Assembly (NCBI RefSeq): GCF_000813005.1
Contig: NZ_JSYP01000001.1
Span: 310,001 to 374,000, forward strand
Source: Flavobacterium sp. KMS
GTDB taxonomy: Bacteria; Bacteroidota; Bacteroidia; Flavobacteriales; Flavobacteriaceae
Direction: 5' to 3'
Length of the DNA: 64,000 nt
The notes beneath the pieces were generated by a model. The model worked only from the letters and a program-made list of their open reading frames with translations. It searched no databases and was not told the DNA's origin. Below, piece after piece: positions 7,497 through 16,519 of this stretch. Position numbers and translations under genes: made by a program. Position 1 is the first letter of the stretch; each line of letters starts with the position of its first letter.

Positions 7497-8612
7497 TTAT
7501 GAAAACATATCTTTTACTTTTTCAAAAAATGATTTATCCGTTTTCTCAGGACTTGGAATAAAATGGTCGTCTGTTAAAGCATTTTCAAAAAATTGTTTTT
7601 GATCTTTGCTCAATGTTTTTGGTGTCCAAACATTCACATGAACCAATAAATCTCCATTTCCGTATCCATTGATACTTGGAATTCCTTTTCCTTTTAATCT
7701 TAAGATTTTTCCAGATTGAATTCCTTCTTCTAATTTAATTCTCACTTTTCCGTTAATTGCTTCAATATCTTTAGAGATACCTAAAACAGCTTCTGGAAAG
7801 CTTATGTATAAATCGTAATGTAAATTTTCGCCTTCACGTTTCAAGAATTCATGCTCAAGTTCTTCAATTGCAACAATTAAATCACCTGGAACACTGTTTC
7901 CTGGAGCATCGTTTCCTTTACCAGAAACTTTAAGCTGCATTCCATCAACAACTCCTGCAGGAATTTTGATTGATACAGTTTCATCTTCCTGAACCATACC
8001 TTGCGAATCTGCATTGCTAGGTTTTTTATCTAAAATCTGACCAGAACCTCCACAAGTTGGACAAGTCGAAGCTGATTGCATTCTACCTAAAATAGTATTA
8101 GTCACACGCATTACCTGCCCTTGACCGTTACATGTAGAACATGTTTTATAAGTAACCCCTTTGGCTTGAACCTTACGTTTTACTTTTACTTTTTTCTCAA
8201 CACCATTTGCAACCTCTTCTAAAGTTAATTTAACTTTAATTCTAAGATTACTTCCTTTAGTACGACGAGGACCTCCGCCTCCACCGCCTCCGAAACCACC
8301 AAATCCGCCTCCGAAGATGTCGCCAAACTGACTGAATATGTCATCCATATTCATGCCACCATGACCACCACCTCCAAAACCACCTGAACCATCAAAGGCT
8401 TGGTGACCGTATTGATCGTATTTGGCTTTTTTATTAGGGTCGCTTAAAACTTCATACGCTTCTGCAGCCAATTTGAAGTTCTCTTCTGCCTGTTTGTCGT
8501 CTGGATTTTTATCCGGATGATATTTCAACGCACATTTACGGTACGCTTTTTTGATCTCGGCAGCATCCGCATTTTTTGAAATGCCTAATATTTCGTAAAA
8601 ATCTTTTTTCAT
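7497..8612 (-). CDS. dnaJ: Chaperone DnaJ (two-zinc-repeat form)
   Basis: This Hsp40 co-chaperone stimulates DnaK and delivers unfolded proteins. The 371-residue chain has a J domain with HPD at 32-34, a long Gly/Phe-rich linker (about 74-115), a zinc region, and the two C-terminal beta-barrel domains. The zinc region has only two CxxCxGxG repeats, CSTCNGQG (158-165) and CPTCGGSG (184-191), instead of four. By spacing these match repeats 2 and 3 of E. coli DnaJ (zinc site II), and repeats 1 and 4 (site I) are gone. The gene follows grpE by 96 bases and ends at a strong terminator. Confidence 0.97.
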   Translation of the reverse strand: MKKDFYEILGISKNADAAEIKKAYRKCALKYHPDKNPDDKQAEENFKLAAEAYEVLSDPNKKAKYDQYGHQAFDGSGGFGGGGHGGMNMDDIFSQFGDIFGGGFGGFGGGGGGGPRRTKGSNLRIKVKLTLEEVANGVEKKVKVKRKVQAKGVTYKTCSTCNGQGQVMRVTNTILGRMQSASTCPTCGGSGQILDKKPSNADSQGMVQEDETVSIKIPAGVVDGMQLKVSGKGNDAPGNSVPGDLIVAIEELEHEFLKREGENLHYDLYISFPEAVLGISKDIEAINGKVRIKLEEGIQSGKILRLKGKGIPSINGYGNGDLLVHVNVWTPKTLSKDQKQFFENALTDDHFIPSPEKTDKSFFEKVKDMFS

Positions 8613-8708
8613 AATTGTTTAAATTCCAAAAAACAAAACCCAATAAATAACTCAATTCTGAAGACTCAAAACTATTTATTTGGGATTTGGGAGTTATAAT
8701 TTGACATT

Positions 8709-9287
8709 TTAGTTTCCTACAACAACTTTAGGGAAACGAATAATTTTGTCTCCTAATTTGTATCCTTTTTCTATAACATCAACGATTTTACCTTTCAATT
8801 TATCAGAAGGTGCTGGAATTTGAGTAATAGCTTCAGCATAATCAGCATTAAATGCATCTCCTGCTCTCACTTCAATTTGCTCTAAACCTTTAGCAACCAA
8901 TGTTCCTTTAAGTTTTTCGTGAATTAACTCAACTCCTTTAGTCAATGTTTCATTTTCAGATTTGTTGATCTCAACCATTGCTCTGTCAAAATCATCTAAT
9001 ACTGGAAGCATTGCCAATAATACCTCTTGATTAGCCGTTTTAAACAAATCTATTCTTTCTTTTGAAGTTCTTTTTTTGTAATTTTCAAACTCAGCAAACA
9101 AACGTAAAAATTTATCTTTTTCTTTTGCTAAGTCTTGAGCTAGTTGTTCTTCTACACTTAATTCCTCAATAATAATCTGTTCGCCATTGGCATTATTCTC
9201 TAACGTTACGTCATCTATTTCTTGATCGATTTCTGTATTTTCCGTAGTCATATTACTTTTATTTTTAAAAATATTCTTAAACTTCAT
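8709..9287 (-). CDS. grpE: Nucleotide exchange factor GrpE
   Basis: GrpE releases ADP from DnaK and works with DnaJ, encoded next. The 192-residue protein has an acidic, disordered N-terminus, a long helix typical of the GrpE dimer (about 58-115, KDKFLRLFAEFENYKKRTSKE), and a C-terminal beta domain with GDKIIRFPKVVV. Length is normal. An alternative start at Met13 (MTTENTEIDQ) is possible. The best promoter in the window lies just upstream, and no dnaK is present here. Confidence 0.96.
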   Translation of the reverse strand: MKFKNIFKNKSNMTTENTEIDQEIDDVTLENNANGEQIIIEELSVEEQLAQDLAKEKDKFLRLFAEFENYKKRTSKERIDLFKTANQEVLLAMLPVLDDFDRAMVEINKSENETLTKGVELIHEKLKGTLVAKGLEQIEVRAGDAFNADYAEAITQIPAPSDKLKGKIVDVIEKGYKLGDKIIRFPKVVVGN

Positions 9288-9310
9288 TTTTTATTCTTTT
9301 CTATGGATTG

Positions 9311-9342
9311 CAAAAGTACTGCCAAACCTTATAAAATGTCAA
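9311..9342 (-). promoter_or_regulatory. Bacteroidota-type promoter for grpE-dnaJ
   Basis: Read on the minus strand, TTG (9342-9340) is followed by 21 bases and then TACTTTTG (9318-9311). This is the full -33/-7 pattern known for the primary sigma factor of Bacteroidota. Transcription should start a few bases before the grpE ATG at 9287. Confidence 0.75.
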
Positions 9343-9559
9343 ATTGTCATCTTTTGACAAATTCCTACTCTATCAAGTCTTTAGGCAATGTATCTAAAAC
9401 TATCATATTCTCAAAAAAATTAGTATAATTTTAAGATAATTGCGATTTAGAATAAATACATTTGAAGTAATTACAATTAATTATTACCTATCAAAAATTG
9501 AATTTAAGGTTAGCTTCGGCTTTATAATAAATTATTAATTCAACTTTACCTTATATTAA

Positions 9560-9593
9560 AAAAAGCTTCGCCTGATAGACGAAGCTTTTTTTT
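9560..9593 (-). terminator. Intrinsic terminator after tRNA-Trp
   Basis: AAGCTTCG and CGAAGCTT form a hairpin with A and T runs on both sides, so it can work in either direction. It lies about 80 bases downstream of the tRNA gene on the minus strand. The rest of the gap 9343-9559 shows no gene; it is AT-rich sequence. Confidence 0.8.
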
Positions 9594-9671
9594 ATGCTTT
9601 TTACCTTTAACTCCAAGAAAGCTTCTGAAAAATATTTTATAACTTATTTGTTATTTAATATATTTTTATTG

Positions 9672-9742
9672 CACGGGCGGAGGGATTCGAACCCCCATCA
9701 ACGGTTTTGGAGACCGCTATTCTACCCTTGAACTACGCCCGT
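9672..9742 (-). tRNA. tRNA-Trp (CCA anticodon)
   Basis: The minus strand folds as a tRNA. The acceptor stem pairs ACGGGCG with CGCCCGT, the T arm has GGGTTCGAATCCC and the anticodon arm has CGGTCTCCAAAACCG with anticodon CCA. The discriminator base is G, as expected for tryptophan tRNA. The 3' CCA is not encoded. Confidence 0.95.
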
Positions 9743-9949
9743 AACACAAGGCCGCAAATTAAAGGCTTTTTTTTCTTTCTCACCAATTATTTTACGCAAA
9801 TTTAAAAAGATTTAAGCCGATCAGCGCTAATAATTCACTAGCACAATCACTACCAAAGCTTTATGAAATTTACATTCTTCTTTCAAAACAAAAATTCTGC
9901 GAAACAACCGCAAAAATCACTAAAATTTTTCAAAAGTATGGTTTTATAA

Positions 9950-10046
9950 AACACAAAGTTCGCTAAGCTTGTATTCATCTGGCTTTGTGAACTTTGTGTT
10001 TTCTATGCGTGAGTAAAATTAAATCTTAGCGCACTTTGCGGTTAAA
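9950..10046. repeat. ACACAAAGTTC-word intergenic inverted repeat
   Basis: AACACAAAGTTC (9950-9961) and GAACTTTGTGTT (9989-10000) are perfect 12-base inverted repeats. They are followed by TTAGCGCACTTTGCGG-type sequence that runs up to the end of hisS. The remainder of the 307-base gap (9743-9949) holds no gene that I can see. Confidence 0.75.
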
Positions 10047-10049
10047 CCC

Positions 10050-11480
10050 TTATACTAATAAAGCAGCTTTCAAACCTTCTAAATCAACCGAAACTTGTTC
10101 GCCCGTTAGTAAGTTTTTAAGCGAGTACATATTCGACTCTATTTCTTGTTCACCAGCAATAACAGCAAAAGGAATCATACGTTTATCAGCATGCTGAAAC
10201 TGCTTTCCTACCTTTACATTATCTGGATACAACTCTACTTTTATATTTTCTTTTCTTAATTCCTGAATCGCTTTAAGTGCATAAAAAGCCTCTTTATCAC
10301 CGTAGTTTATAAACAAAGCTTTAGAGGTTGCCGTAACCGTATCAGGAAATAATTGCAATTCCTCAAGCACTAAATAAATACGATCTAACCCGAAAGAGAT
10401 TCCAACACCACTCATGTTTTTCAATCCAAAAACACCAGTTAAATCATCGTATCTTCCGCCACCGCCAATAGAACCCATGGCAACAGTTTTAGGTGGAGCT
10501 ATTTCAAAAATCGCTCCTGTATAATAGTTCAGTCCACGAGCAAGCGTAACATCCAAATCTAAAATTGCTGTAGACAATCCTAAGTTAGACACATTGTCAC
10601 AAATAAAACGCAACTCCTCTACCCCTTTCATTCCTTCTTCAGAAGAAGCTAATAAAACTGAAAGCTGATTAATTTTATCTGAGATCGTTCCTGTAAAACT
10701 AAATAATGGCTGCACTTTTACAAGCGCTTCTTCCGAAATTCCTTTCTCCATCATTTCTTTCTTCACACCATCTTCGCCTATTTTATCAAGCTTATCCAAC
10801 GCAACCGTAAAATCAATTAATTTATCCGAAGCACCAATAACCTCAGCAATTCCAGATAATATTTTTCGGTTGTTTATTTTTATAGTTACACCACTTAAAC
10901 CTAAAGAGGTAAAAACAGTATCATATAATTGTACCAACTCTACTTCTTGCCATAATGATTTAGAACCAACCACATCGGCATCACATTGAAAAAACTCTCT
11001 AAAACGTCCTTTTTGAGGATTATCTGCCCTCCAAACTGGCTGAATCTGATACCTTTTAAAAGGAAATTCAATCTCGTTTTGGTGCTGTACCACATATCTT
11101 GCAAACGGAACAGTTAAATCATATCGCAACGCTTTTTCAGAGATTTTCTTAGTAAAAGAATTTAATTCAATTCTTTCTTCAGTTGATAATTTATCAGCTG
11201 CCAAATCTTGCAATTGCGCAATAGTTCCTGGTAATTCTATTTTATTTTTTTTGTCAAAGAAAAAATTCCCAGAATTCAATATTTTAAAAATCAAGCGATC
11301 ACCTTCTTCACCATATTTTCCCATTAAGGTTTCCGAATTCTCAAACGAAGGCGTTTCGATTGGTTGAAAACCGAACTTCTCGAAATTATTTTTTATAATC
11401 TGAATAATATATTGACGTTTTGCCACCTCTGTTGGTGAAAAATCTCTGGTCCCTTTAGGAATACTAGCTTTTGATGCCAT
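10050..11480 (-). CDS. hisS: Histidine--tRNA ligase
   Basis: This class II synthetase charges tRNA-His. The 476-residue chain shows [10 protein letters not shown] at the N-terminus, motif 2 in the region [13 protein letters not shown] followed by QCDADVVG, the histidine-binding segment RGLNYYTG (the common form is RGLDYYTG), motif 3 [12 protein letters not shown] and a C-terminal anticodon-binding domain from about 385. The chain is longer than the roughly 424 residues of E. coli HisRS because of insertions in the catalytic domain, as is usual in Bacteroidota. It is transcribed alone. Its upstream region contains GATTTTAG-type repeat words rather than a clear promoter. Confidence 0.96.
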   Translation of the reverse strand: MASKASIPKGTRDFSPTEVAKRQYIIQIIKNNFEKFGFQPIETPSFENSETLMGKYGEEGDRLIFKILNSGNFFFDKKNKIELPGTIAQLQDLAADKLSTEERIELNSFTKKISEKALRYDLTVPFARYVVQHQNEIEFPFKRYQIQPVWRADNPQKGRFREFFQCDADVVGSKSLWQEVELVQLYDTVFTSLGLSGVTIKINNRKILSGIAEVIGASDKLIDFTVALDKLDKIGEDGVKKEMMEKGISEEALVKVQPLFSFTGTISDKINQLSVLLASSEEGMKGVEELRFICDNVSNLGLSTAILDLDVTLARGLNYYTGAIFEIAPPKTVAMGSIGGGGRYDDLTGVFGLKNMSGVGISFGLDRIYLVLEELQLFPDTVTATSKALFINYGDKEAFYALKAIQELRKENIKVELYPDNVKVGKQFQHADKRMIPFAVIAGEQEIESNMYSLKNLLTGEQVSVDLEGLKAALLV

Positions 11481-11635
11481 TTCTCTTTGATATTTTAGAT
11501 TGCTGATTTTAGTCTTTAGATTTACTTTCGAAATCTTAAATTCTAATCGAGTGCAAATATCTCACTTTTTAAAATAAATAATGACTCTTCTAAAACAAAC
11601 TTGTAACAAAAATTGTATTTTCGTGACAAACTAGT

Positions 11636-12880
11636 ATGATGCTAAAATTATTCAAAGAAAATATCCGGATTGCATTTGGTTCCATTCGAACACAATTATT
11701 ACGTACCATCCTTACCGTTTTAATTATTGCAATAGGCATCACTGCTTTAGTTGGGATTTTAACTGTAGTTTCGGCATTAGAGAACACTATTTCTACCGAT
11801 TTTGCTTCTATGGGAGCAAATACCTTTAATATAAACCAATACGAAAACGAAGTTCGAAACCGTGGCGGTAACGAAAGAGAAATCATAAATCCTATTATTT
11901 CTTATCCCGAAGCCGTTGCATTCAAAAATAAATATAGATATCCATTTACCGAAACATCGCTTTCATTTACAGCAACCTCTACAGCCGAAGTAAAATATCT
12001 TGGCACCAAAACCGATCCTGAAATTAAAGTACTTGGAGTCGACGAACATTTTATTGGTAATTCTGGTCTTGAAACCAGCATTGGCAGAACATTTAATCAG
12101 TTTGATATCGAGAATAATACTTACGTATGTGTACTAGGTTCCGATTTTATGAAAGGATTATTAAAAGATGTAAACCCAATCGATAAAATCATTTCTATTC
12201 GTGGCGCACGATTTAAAGTTATTGGCGTACTAAAAGAAAAAGGATCCACATTTGGAAACAGTCAGGATTTACGAGTATTAATCCCTATACAGGTAGCACG
12301 CTCCTTATTTACAGCTCCGAATATAAATTACACGATAAGCGTAATGGTTTCCAAAAAAGAATTACTGGATCAAGCCATCGATAACGCAACAAGCACTATG
12401 CGTCGAGTTCGAAAATTAAGTCCTATACGCGATAATAATTTTGGCGTAGTACGAAGCGATGATCTTATCAATCGCATCCTCAGCATCACACAATACCTTG
12501 GCTGGGCAGCATGGATTATAAGCGTCATTACTATCTTAGGCTCCTCTATAGCCTTAATGAATATCATGATAGTATCGGTAACAGAGCGTACCCGCGAAAT
12601 CGGTGTTCGTAAAGCTCTCGGAGCAAAAAAAACAACTATTGCTGTACAATTCTTTATCGAAACCTTACTTATAGGACAATTAGGAGGTTTAATCGGAATT
12701 ATTCTTGGAATCTTAGTTGGCTTAGCCTTTGCAACAGCAATGAAATTTGTATTCGTAATTCCATGGATGGCAATTTTCGCTGCTTTCGGCACCAGTTTTG
12801 TAGTTGCCATTGTGTCAGGATTATACCCTGCAATAAAAGCATCTCAACTCGACCCTATCGAAGCTTTACGCTATGAATAG
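11636..12880 (+). CDS. MacB/FtsX-type ABC transporter permease
   Basis: This 414-residue inner-membrane protein has the four-helix MacB/FtsX layout. There is a membrane helix at about 20-45, a large periplasmic MacB-type core domain (45-280), and three helices in the C-terminal FtsX domain that contains TEREIGVRKALGA-like sequence (here TERTREIGVRKALGAKK). Proteins of this group do mechanical work on lipoproteins, peptides or cell-wall enzymes rather than classical pumping. The partner ATPase and a membrane-fusion protein are not next to it. A possible promoter (TTG at 11601, TATTTTCG at 11616-11623) precedes the ATG. Confidence 0.88.
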   Translation: MMLKLFKENIRIAFGSIRTQLLRTILTVLIIAIGITALVGILTVVSALENTISTDFASMGANTFNINQYENEVRNRGGNEREIINPIISYPEAVAFKNKYRYPFTETSLSFTATSTAEVKYLGTKTDPEIKVLGVDEHFIGNSGLETSIGRTFNQFDIENNTYVCVLGSDFMKGLLKDVNPIDKIISIRGARFKVIGVLKEKGSTFGNSQDLRVLIPIQVARSLFTAPNINYTISVMVSKKELLDQAIDNATSTMRRVRKLSPIRDNNFGVVRSDDLINRILSITQYLGWAAWIISVITILGSSIALMNIMIVSVTERTREIGVRKALGAKKTTIAVQFFIETLLIGQLGGLIGIILGILVGLAFATAMKFVFVIPWMAIFAAFGTSFVVAIVSGLYPAIKASQLDPIEALRYE

Positions 12881-12883
12881 TAT

Positions 12884-12907
12884 TCAGTCGCAGTTTTCAG
12901 CTTCAGT
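12884..12907. repeat. CAGT-word repeat, short copy
   Basis: TTCAGTCGCAGTTTTCAG directly follows the permease stop codon and resembles the longer CAGT-word blocks at 1501-1611 and 63348-63400. Confidence 0.5.
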
Positions 12908-12984
12908 ATAACATCTACATTTTACATATTTCATTTTACCAAAAGAAAGTTTGCAGGAGCACAACTTAATCGTTACATAACACG

Positions 12985-13061
12985 AACTGTCCCGCTTTAC
13001 GTTCCAATCTTATATCTTGAGAAAAATCAAGATAAAAGGATTTCCACTGCAATCGGGGCTA
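12985..13061 (+). repeat. CCCG-CGGG hairpin element, copy 1
   Basis: The element runs from AACTGTCCCGCTTT to ATCGGGGCTA. CCCG (12991-12994) pairs with CGGG (13054-13057), and an inner hairpin is formed by TATCTTG (13013-13019) and CAAGATA (13028-13034). Three other copies occur in the window at 24691, 32056 and 46397. It lies in a 292-base gap without genes. Confidence 0.75.
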
Positions 13062-13097
13062 TTTTACAACTTACGTTTTCAAGTCATGTCCTCATCT

Positions 13098-13124
13098 CCT
13101 ACAAGTTTTTGAAAACCTTGCAGG
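13098..13124. repeat. CCTGCAAGG-type hairpin repeat
   Basis: CCTACAAG and CTTGCAGG flank a TTTTTGAAAA centre, forming an imperfect hairpin. A related half (TTTGCAGGAG) is at about 12949. It is the third unrelated repeat family within the same intergenic gap. Confidence 0.5.
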
Positions 13125-13172
13125 AAACCCTCATTTCACTTTTTACAAAATACATCTTACCCTAAAAAAAAC

Positions 13173-14027
13173 TTATTTCACACAAAAAATCATCCTGTCA
13201 TTATCGTAAATATCCTTTCGTAATTCGATGTTTTTAAAACCTAAATCCTCAAGCAATTCAACGGTTTCTTTCCCTAAATACTGATTGATTTCAAAATAAA
13301 GACTTCCGTTTTTTTTCAGATTCTTTTGCGCTAGTTCAGCTATTTTTCTATAAAAAATAAGTGCATCATTATCAGCAACAAAAAGTGCCAAATGCGGTTC
13401 ATAATCTAATACATTCTTCTTAATTTCCTCTTTTTCAAGATTCCTTACATAAGGCGGATTCGAAACAATGACATCAAACTCCTGCATTAAATCTTCTGTT
13501 TCCAGAATATTCTGAAGCAAAAAAGTAACCGAAACCCCATTGGTCTCAGCATTTCTTTTGGCAGTAGCTAAAGCATTCTCCGAGACATCAATTGCAAAAA
13601 CCTGAGCATGAGAAATATTTTTTGCCAACGAAATAGCAATACAACCACTTCCTGTACCTATATCCAGAATTCTTAAGTTTTTGGATTTCCCAACCTTTAA
13701 ATCCTCTTTAATAATCCACTCAACCAATTCTTCCGTTTCTGGTCGCGGAATCAGAACGTTTGAGTTTACCTCAAAATCTAATCCGTAAAAATTCGTTTTT
13801 CCTAACAAATATTGTATCGGGATTTCCTTTTTTAATTCAGTCACCAGAATACTCCAATCAGCAATTTCTTCGTCCGAAAAAAACAAATCTGGGTTTAAAG
13901 CCAAATCTATTTGTTTGAGATTTCGTTTCTCTTCCAGAATTAAATAGAAGAAACTCTCCACTTCCAGAACATCATAAATTCCCGAAAGCTCTTGAATAAA
14001 TTGCGTTCTGTATTGTTTTATTTTCAT
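13173..14027 (-). CDS. prmC: Peptide chain release factor N5-glutamine methyltransferase
   Basis: PrmC methylates the Gln of the GGQ motif in release factors 1 and 2 using S-adenosylmethionine. The 284-residue protein has the N-terminal helical domain with IPIQYLLGKTNFYGLDF and IPRPETEELVEWI, then the methyltransferase fold with ILDIGTGSGCIAI and the catalytic motif IVSNPPYV. Length fits the family. A longer frame would begin with TTG at 14063 inside the upstream gene; the ATG at 14027 agrees with family length. It follows a lipoprotein gene and an acetyltransferase gene in one minus-strand cluster. Confidence 0.94.
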   Translation of the reverse strand: MKIKQYRTQFIQELSGIYDVLEVESFFYLILEEKRNLKQIDLALNPDLFFSDEEIADWSILVTELKKEIPIQYLLGKTNFYGLDFEVNSNVLIPRPETEELVEWIIKEDLKVGKSKNLRILDIGTGSGCIAISLAKNISHAQVFAIDVSENALATAKRNAETNGVSVTFLLQNILETEDLMQEFDVIVSNPPYVRNLEKEEIKKNVLDYEPHLALFVADNDALIFYRKIAELAQKNLKKNGSLYFEINQYLGKETVELLEDLGFKNIELRKDIYDNDRMIFCVK

Positions 14028-14056
14028 TTTATACTTGTTGTTAAAAGCAGGTTTAA

Positions 14057-14866
14057 TTAGCAATCAAATCCTACTGCAATTTCAGAAACCCTCTTCATCG
14101 CCTCACCACTTTTAGCTTTACTCGAAAGAAACAGAATCACCCGCTCCTCTTCATAATGTCTATTTGCGCTAAAAACAAAATCTAATTTCCCATCGTTATC
14201 AATATCTCCTGCAAAAATCAACTTAACAAAAGTATCATTAAACGATTCTTCCGATAAAAGCAATTTTTCAGTAGTATTTCCTGTAGACAGATAAAGCTTA
14301 TAATTTTCGACCTTCTTAAAAACTTCCTCTGTATTATCATCTGTAGAAACCATTTCCGAAGAAAGAACTTTACCTTCCCCACGCAAAGTATAATTAACAT
14401 TATTAAAGGCAAAAGTTAGTTTTTCGTCTGGCCAAATTTTATCTTCTTCAATCTTTAAAGACTTTATTTTTCCCAATTTCAAATCAGGCAAATCCATAAA
14501 AATGATTGATTTATTTTTAGCAAGAACAGACACTAAGGAATCTCCCGAACATTCATCAAATCCTTTTTCTATTTTAAAATCTGCTTTTCCTAAATAATAT
14601 TCCCCATTCTGCTCATACAAATCAATCCACTTTTTAGTTAAAGCAACAGCAGGATTTTCTTCTCCATAACTTCTATAACTTCGCGCAAGCAAAATATCAA
14701 AGTCATTTTTAAACTCCTCCTCCGAAACTACTTCTTTTTCCTGAACAGAATCTTTTACAATAGTTTTTTTACTAACTCCAATAATTTTTTCTGTTTTCGT
14801 TTCTTTAGCATCTTTACACGAAAACAGAATTGAAACCAAAACAATTCCAACAATAATTTTTTTCAT
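14057..14866 (-). CDS. Uncharacterised lipoprotein with Ca-loop motif
   Basis: I do not recognise a named family. The 269-residue protein starts with a lipoprotein signal whose lipobox LFSC places the modified Cys at residue 17, so it is envelope-located. The N-terminal third is rich in Lys and Glu. Near the C-terminus GDIDNDGKLDF matches the calcium-binding loop of FG-GAP/VCBS and dockerin-like repeats (D-x-D-x-D-G), which suggests a metal-stabilised fold. It sits between prmC (29-base gap) and an acetyltransferase (4-base gap), presumably as one transcript. Confidence 0.7.
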   Translation of the reverse strand: MKKIIVGIVLVSILFSCKDAKETKTEKIIGVSKKTIVKDSVQEKEVVSEEEFKNDFDILLARSYRSYGEENPAVALTKKWIDLYEQNGEYYLGKADFKIEKGFDECSGDSLVSVLAKNKSIIFMDLPDLKLGKIKSLKIEEDKIWPDEKLTFAFNNVNYTLRGEGKVLSSEMVSTDDNTEEVFKKVENYKLYLSTGNTTEKLLLSEESFNDTFVKLIFAGDIDNDGKLDFVFSANRHYEEERVILFLSSKAKSGEAMKRVSEIAVGFDC

Positions 14867-14870
14867 AAAC

Positions 14871-15356
14871 TTATAACTTTTTCAACATCCAAACTGGGCA
14901 TGAAGTATGACCCGTGCATCCCATTGGCGCATCAAGATATTCAAAACCTGATTTTTTATATAATTTTTGAGCAGCATGCATAAAAGGCATCGTTTCGATA
15001 TAACAATTCTCAAAACCAAAATCCTTAGCACTCTCCAAACATTTTTCCATCATTTTACTTCCTATTCCCAAACCACGAGTTGCTGGTAAAAAGTACATTT
15101 TTTGCAATTCACAAATTGTTGGCGCTTCGTTCTCCAGCGGGGCAATTCCGGCACAACCCACAATTTTATCATTATTTTCGACCACATAATAAACTGCTTT
15201 AGGCTTATTATATTCTTCAAACATAAAATCCAAATACGGATCTTCGTATGCAGTTCCTACTTTCGGGATATTCAACTCATCAAAAACGGCTCTTATCAAT
15301 TGTGCCACAGCCTGATTGTCTTCTTTAGTTATTTTTCTGATAATCCAATTTTCCAT
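14871..15356 (-). CDS. GNAT N-acetyltransferase
   Basis: This 161-residue protein has the GNAT fold. An N-terminal helix-loop (AVAQLIRAVFDEL) is followed by the strand VGCAGIAPLE. The acetyl-CoA loop is RGLGIGSKMMEKCLESA (near 106-122), and the Tyr-containing AAQKLYKKSGFEYL ends the core. The pattern resembles the PhnO/ArgA-like small-molecule acetyltransferases, but the substrate is not evident. The C-terminus is unusual in having CTGHTSCPVWM, with two Cys close together. It is first in the cluster ending in prmC and is divergent from ribD. Confidence 0.82.
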   Translation of the reverse strand: MENWIIRKITKEDNQAVAQLIRAVFDELNIPKVGTAYEDPYLDFMFEEYNKPKAVYYVVENNDKIVGCAGIAPLENEAPTICELQKMYFLPATRGLGIGSKMMEKCLESAKDFGFENCYIETMPFMHAAQKLYKKSGFEYLDAPMGCTGHTSCPVWMLKKL

Positions 15357-15384
15357 TTCTTCTTATTCTGTCTTATACAATGTA

Positions 15385-15392
15385 CAAAAGTA
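15385..15392 (-). promoter_or_regulatory. -7 box of the acetyltransferase-prmC cluster
   Basis: TACTTTTG on the minus strand lies 29 bases before the acetyltransferase ATG. No TTG is visible at the normal -33 distance. Confidence 0.5.
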
Positions 15393-15451
15393 AATATACT
15401 TTATTGTTATTTTAGATAGATTCAAAACTAAATCATAAACTCAAAAATAAC

Positions 15452-15459
15452 TACTTTTG
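15452..15459 (+). promoter_or_regulatory. -7 box of ribD, adjoining its start codon
   Basis: TACTTTTG ends only four bases before the ribD GTG, so the transcript is predicted to begin at or very near the start codon. This would make the mRNA leaderless or nearly so. Confidence 0.5.
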
Positions 15460-15463
15460 CATT

Positions 15464-16519
15464 GTGAATATACATGAAAAATACATAAAACGCTGCATAC
15501 AACTTGCCAAAAATGGCTTAGGAACTACATACCCAAACCCAATGGTTGGTAGCGTAATCGTTTATAATGATACTATTATAGGAGAAGGCTGGCATAAAAA
15601 AGCAGGCGAACCTCATGCCGAAGTAAATGCTGTAAACTCAGTAAAAGATAAATCATTGCTCAAAAAATCAACTATTTATGTAAGCTTAGAACCATGTAGT
15701 CATTTTGGAAAAACACCACCTTGTTGCGACTTAATTATTGCAAACGAAATTCCGAATGTAGTTGTTGGGACTGTAGATCCAAACGAAAAAGTTGCCGGCA
15801 AAGGAATTAAAAAACTCCTTGAAGCAGGAACGAAAGTTACCATTGGAGTCCTCGAAGATGAATGCAATGAACTAAACAAACGCTTTTTTACATTTCATCA
15901 ACAAAAAAGACCTTATATAATCTTAAAATGGGCAGAATCTAAAGATGGATTTCTCGCTCCAGAAAAAGATAACGATACAATTATAAAAAGAGAACCAATC
16001 TGGATTACCAATGCCTATTCACGACAATTGGTACATAAATGGCGAAGCGAAGAACAAGCTATTCTGGTAGGAACACAAACTGTTATTGACGACAATCCTA
16101 AATTAAATACTCGTGATTGGGCTGGTAACAATCCTGTGCGCGTTGTTCTGGATCAAAACAATCGCATTCCTCAAGACAGTCATATTTTTAGCAATGATGT
16201 TAAAACTATTGTATTTACAAAATCCAAAATTGCCATTGAAAAAGAAAACCTTATCTTTGAAGTAATTGATTTTAAAGAAAATATAATCCCGCAAATACTT
16301 GCAGTTTTATACCAACATCAAATTCAATCAATTATTATCGAAGGCGGATTACAAACTTTACAATCCTTTATCGATACTAACCTATGGGATGAAGGACGTT
16401 TTTTTATTGGAAACACCTACTTTACAAAAGGTACTAAAGCCCCTATAATTGCTGGCATAAAAAATAAAAAAACCTACATTGGTAAAGACGAATTAATACA
16501 AGTTAGAAACCATGATTGA
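15464..16519 (+). CDS. ribD: Riboflavin biosynthesis bifunctional deaminase/reductase RibD
   Basis: RibD deaminates the pyrimidine intermediate of riboflavin synthesis and then reduces its ribosyl side chain. The 351-residue chain has the zinc deaminase domain first, with HAEVNAV (zinc His and catalytic Glu, near 49-55) and the EPCSHFGKTPPC zinc Cys pair (near 75-86), followed by the reductase domain from about 145 with ILKWAESKDGFLAP. The start codon is GTG, chosen because homologues begin with a similar EKYIKRCIQLAKNGLG segment. The end overlaps the downstream HAD gene by eight bases, implying translational coupling. Confidence 0.95.
   Translation: MNIHEKYIKRCIQLAKNGLGTTYPNPMVGSVIVYNDTIIGEGWHKKAGEPHAEVNAVNSVKDKSLLKKSTIYVSLEPCSHFGKTPPCCDLIIANEIPNVVVGTVDPNEKVAGKGIKKLLEAGTKVTIGVLEDECNELNKRFFTFHQQKRPYIILKWAESKDGFLAPEKDNDTIIKREPIWITNAYSRQLVHKWRSEEQAILVGTQTVIDDNPKLNTRDWAGNNPVRVVLDQNNRIPQDSHIFSNDVKTIVFTKSKIAIEKENLIFEVIDFKENIIPQILAVLYQHQIQSIIIEGGLQTLQSFIDTNLWDEGRFFIGNTYFTKGTKAPIIAGIKNKKTYIGKDELIQVRNHD

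Noticed and set aside
9288..10049. CRISPR array or rRNA near the tRNA
   Set aside because: There are no regularly spaced identical repeats and no rRNA-like sequence; the repeats here are a single inverted pair.
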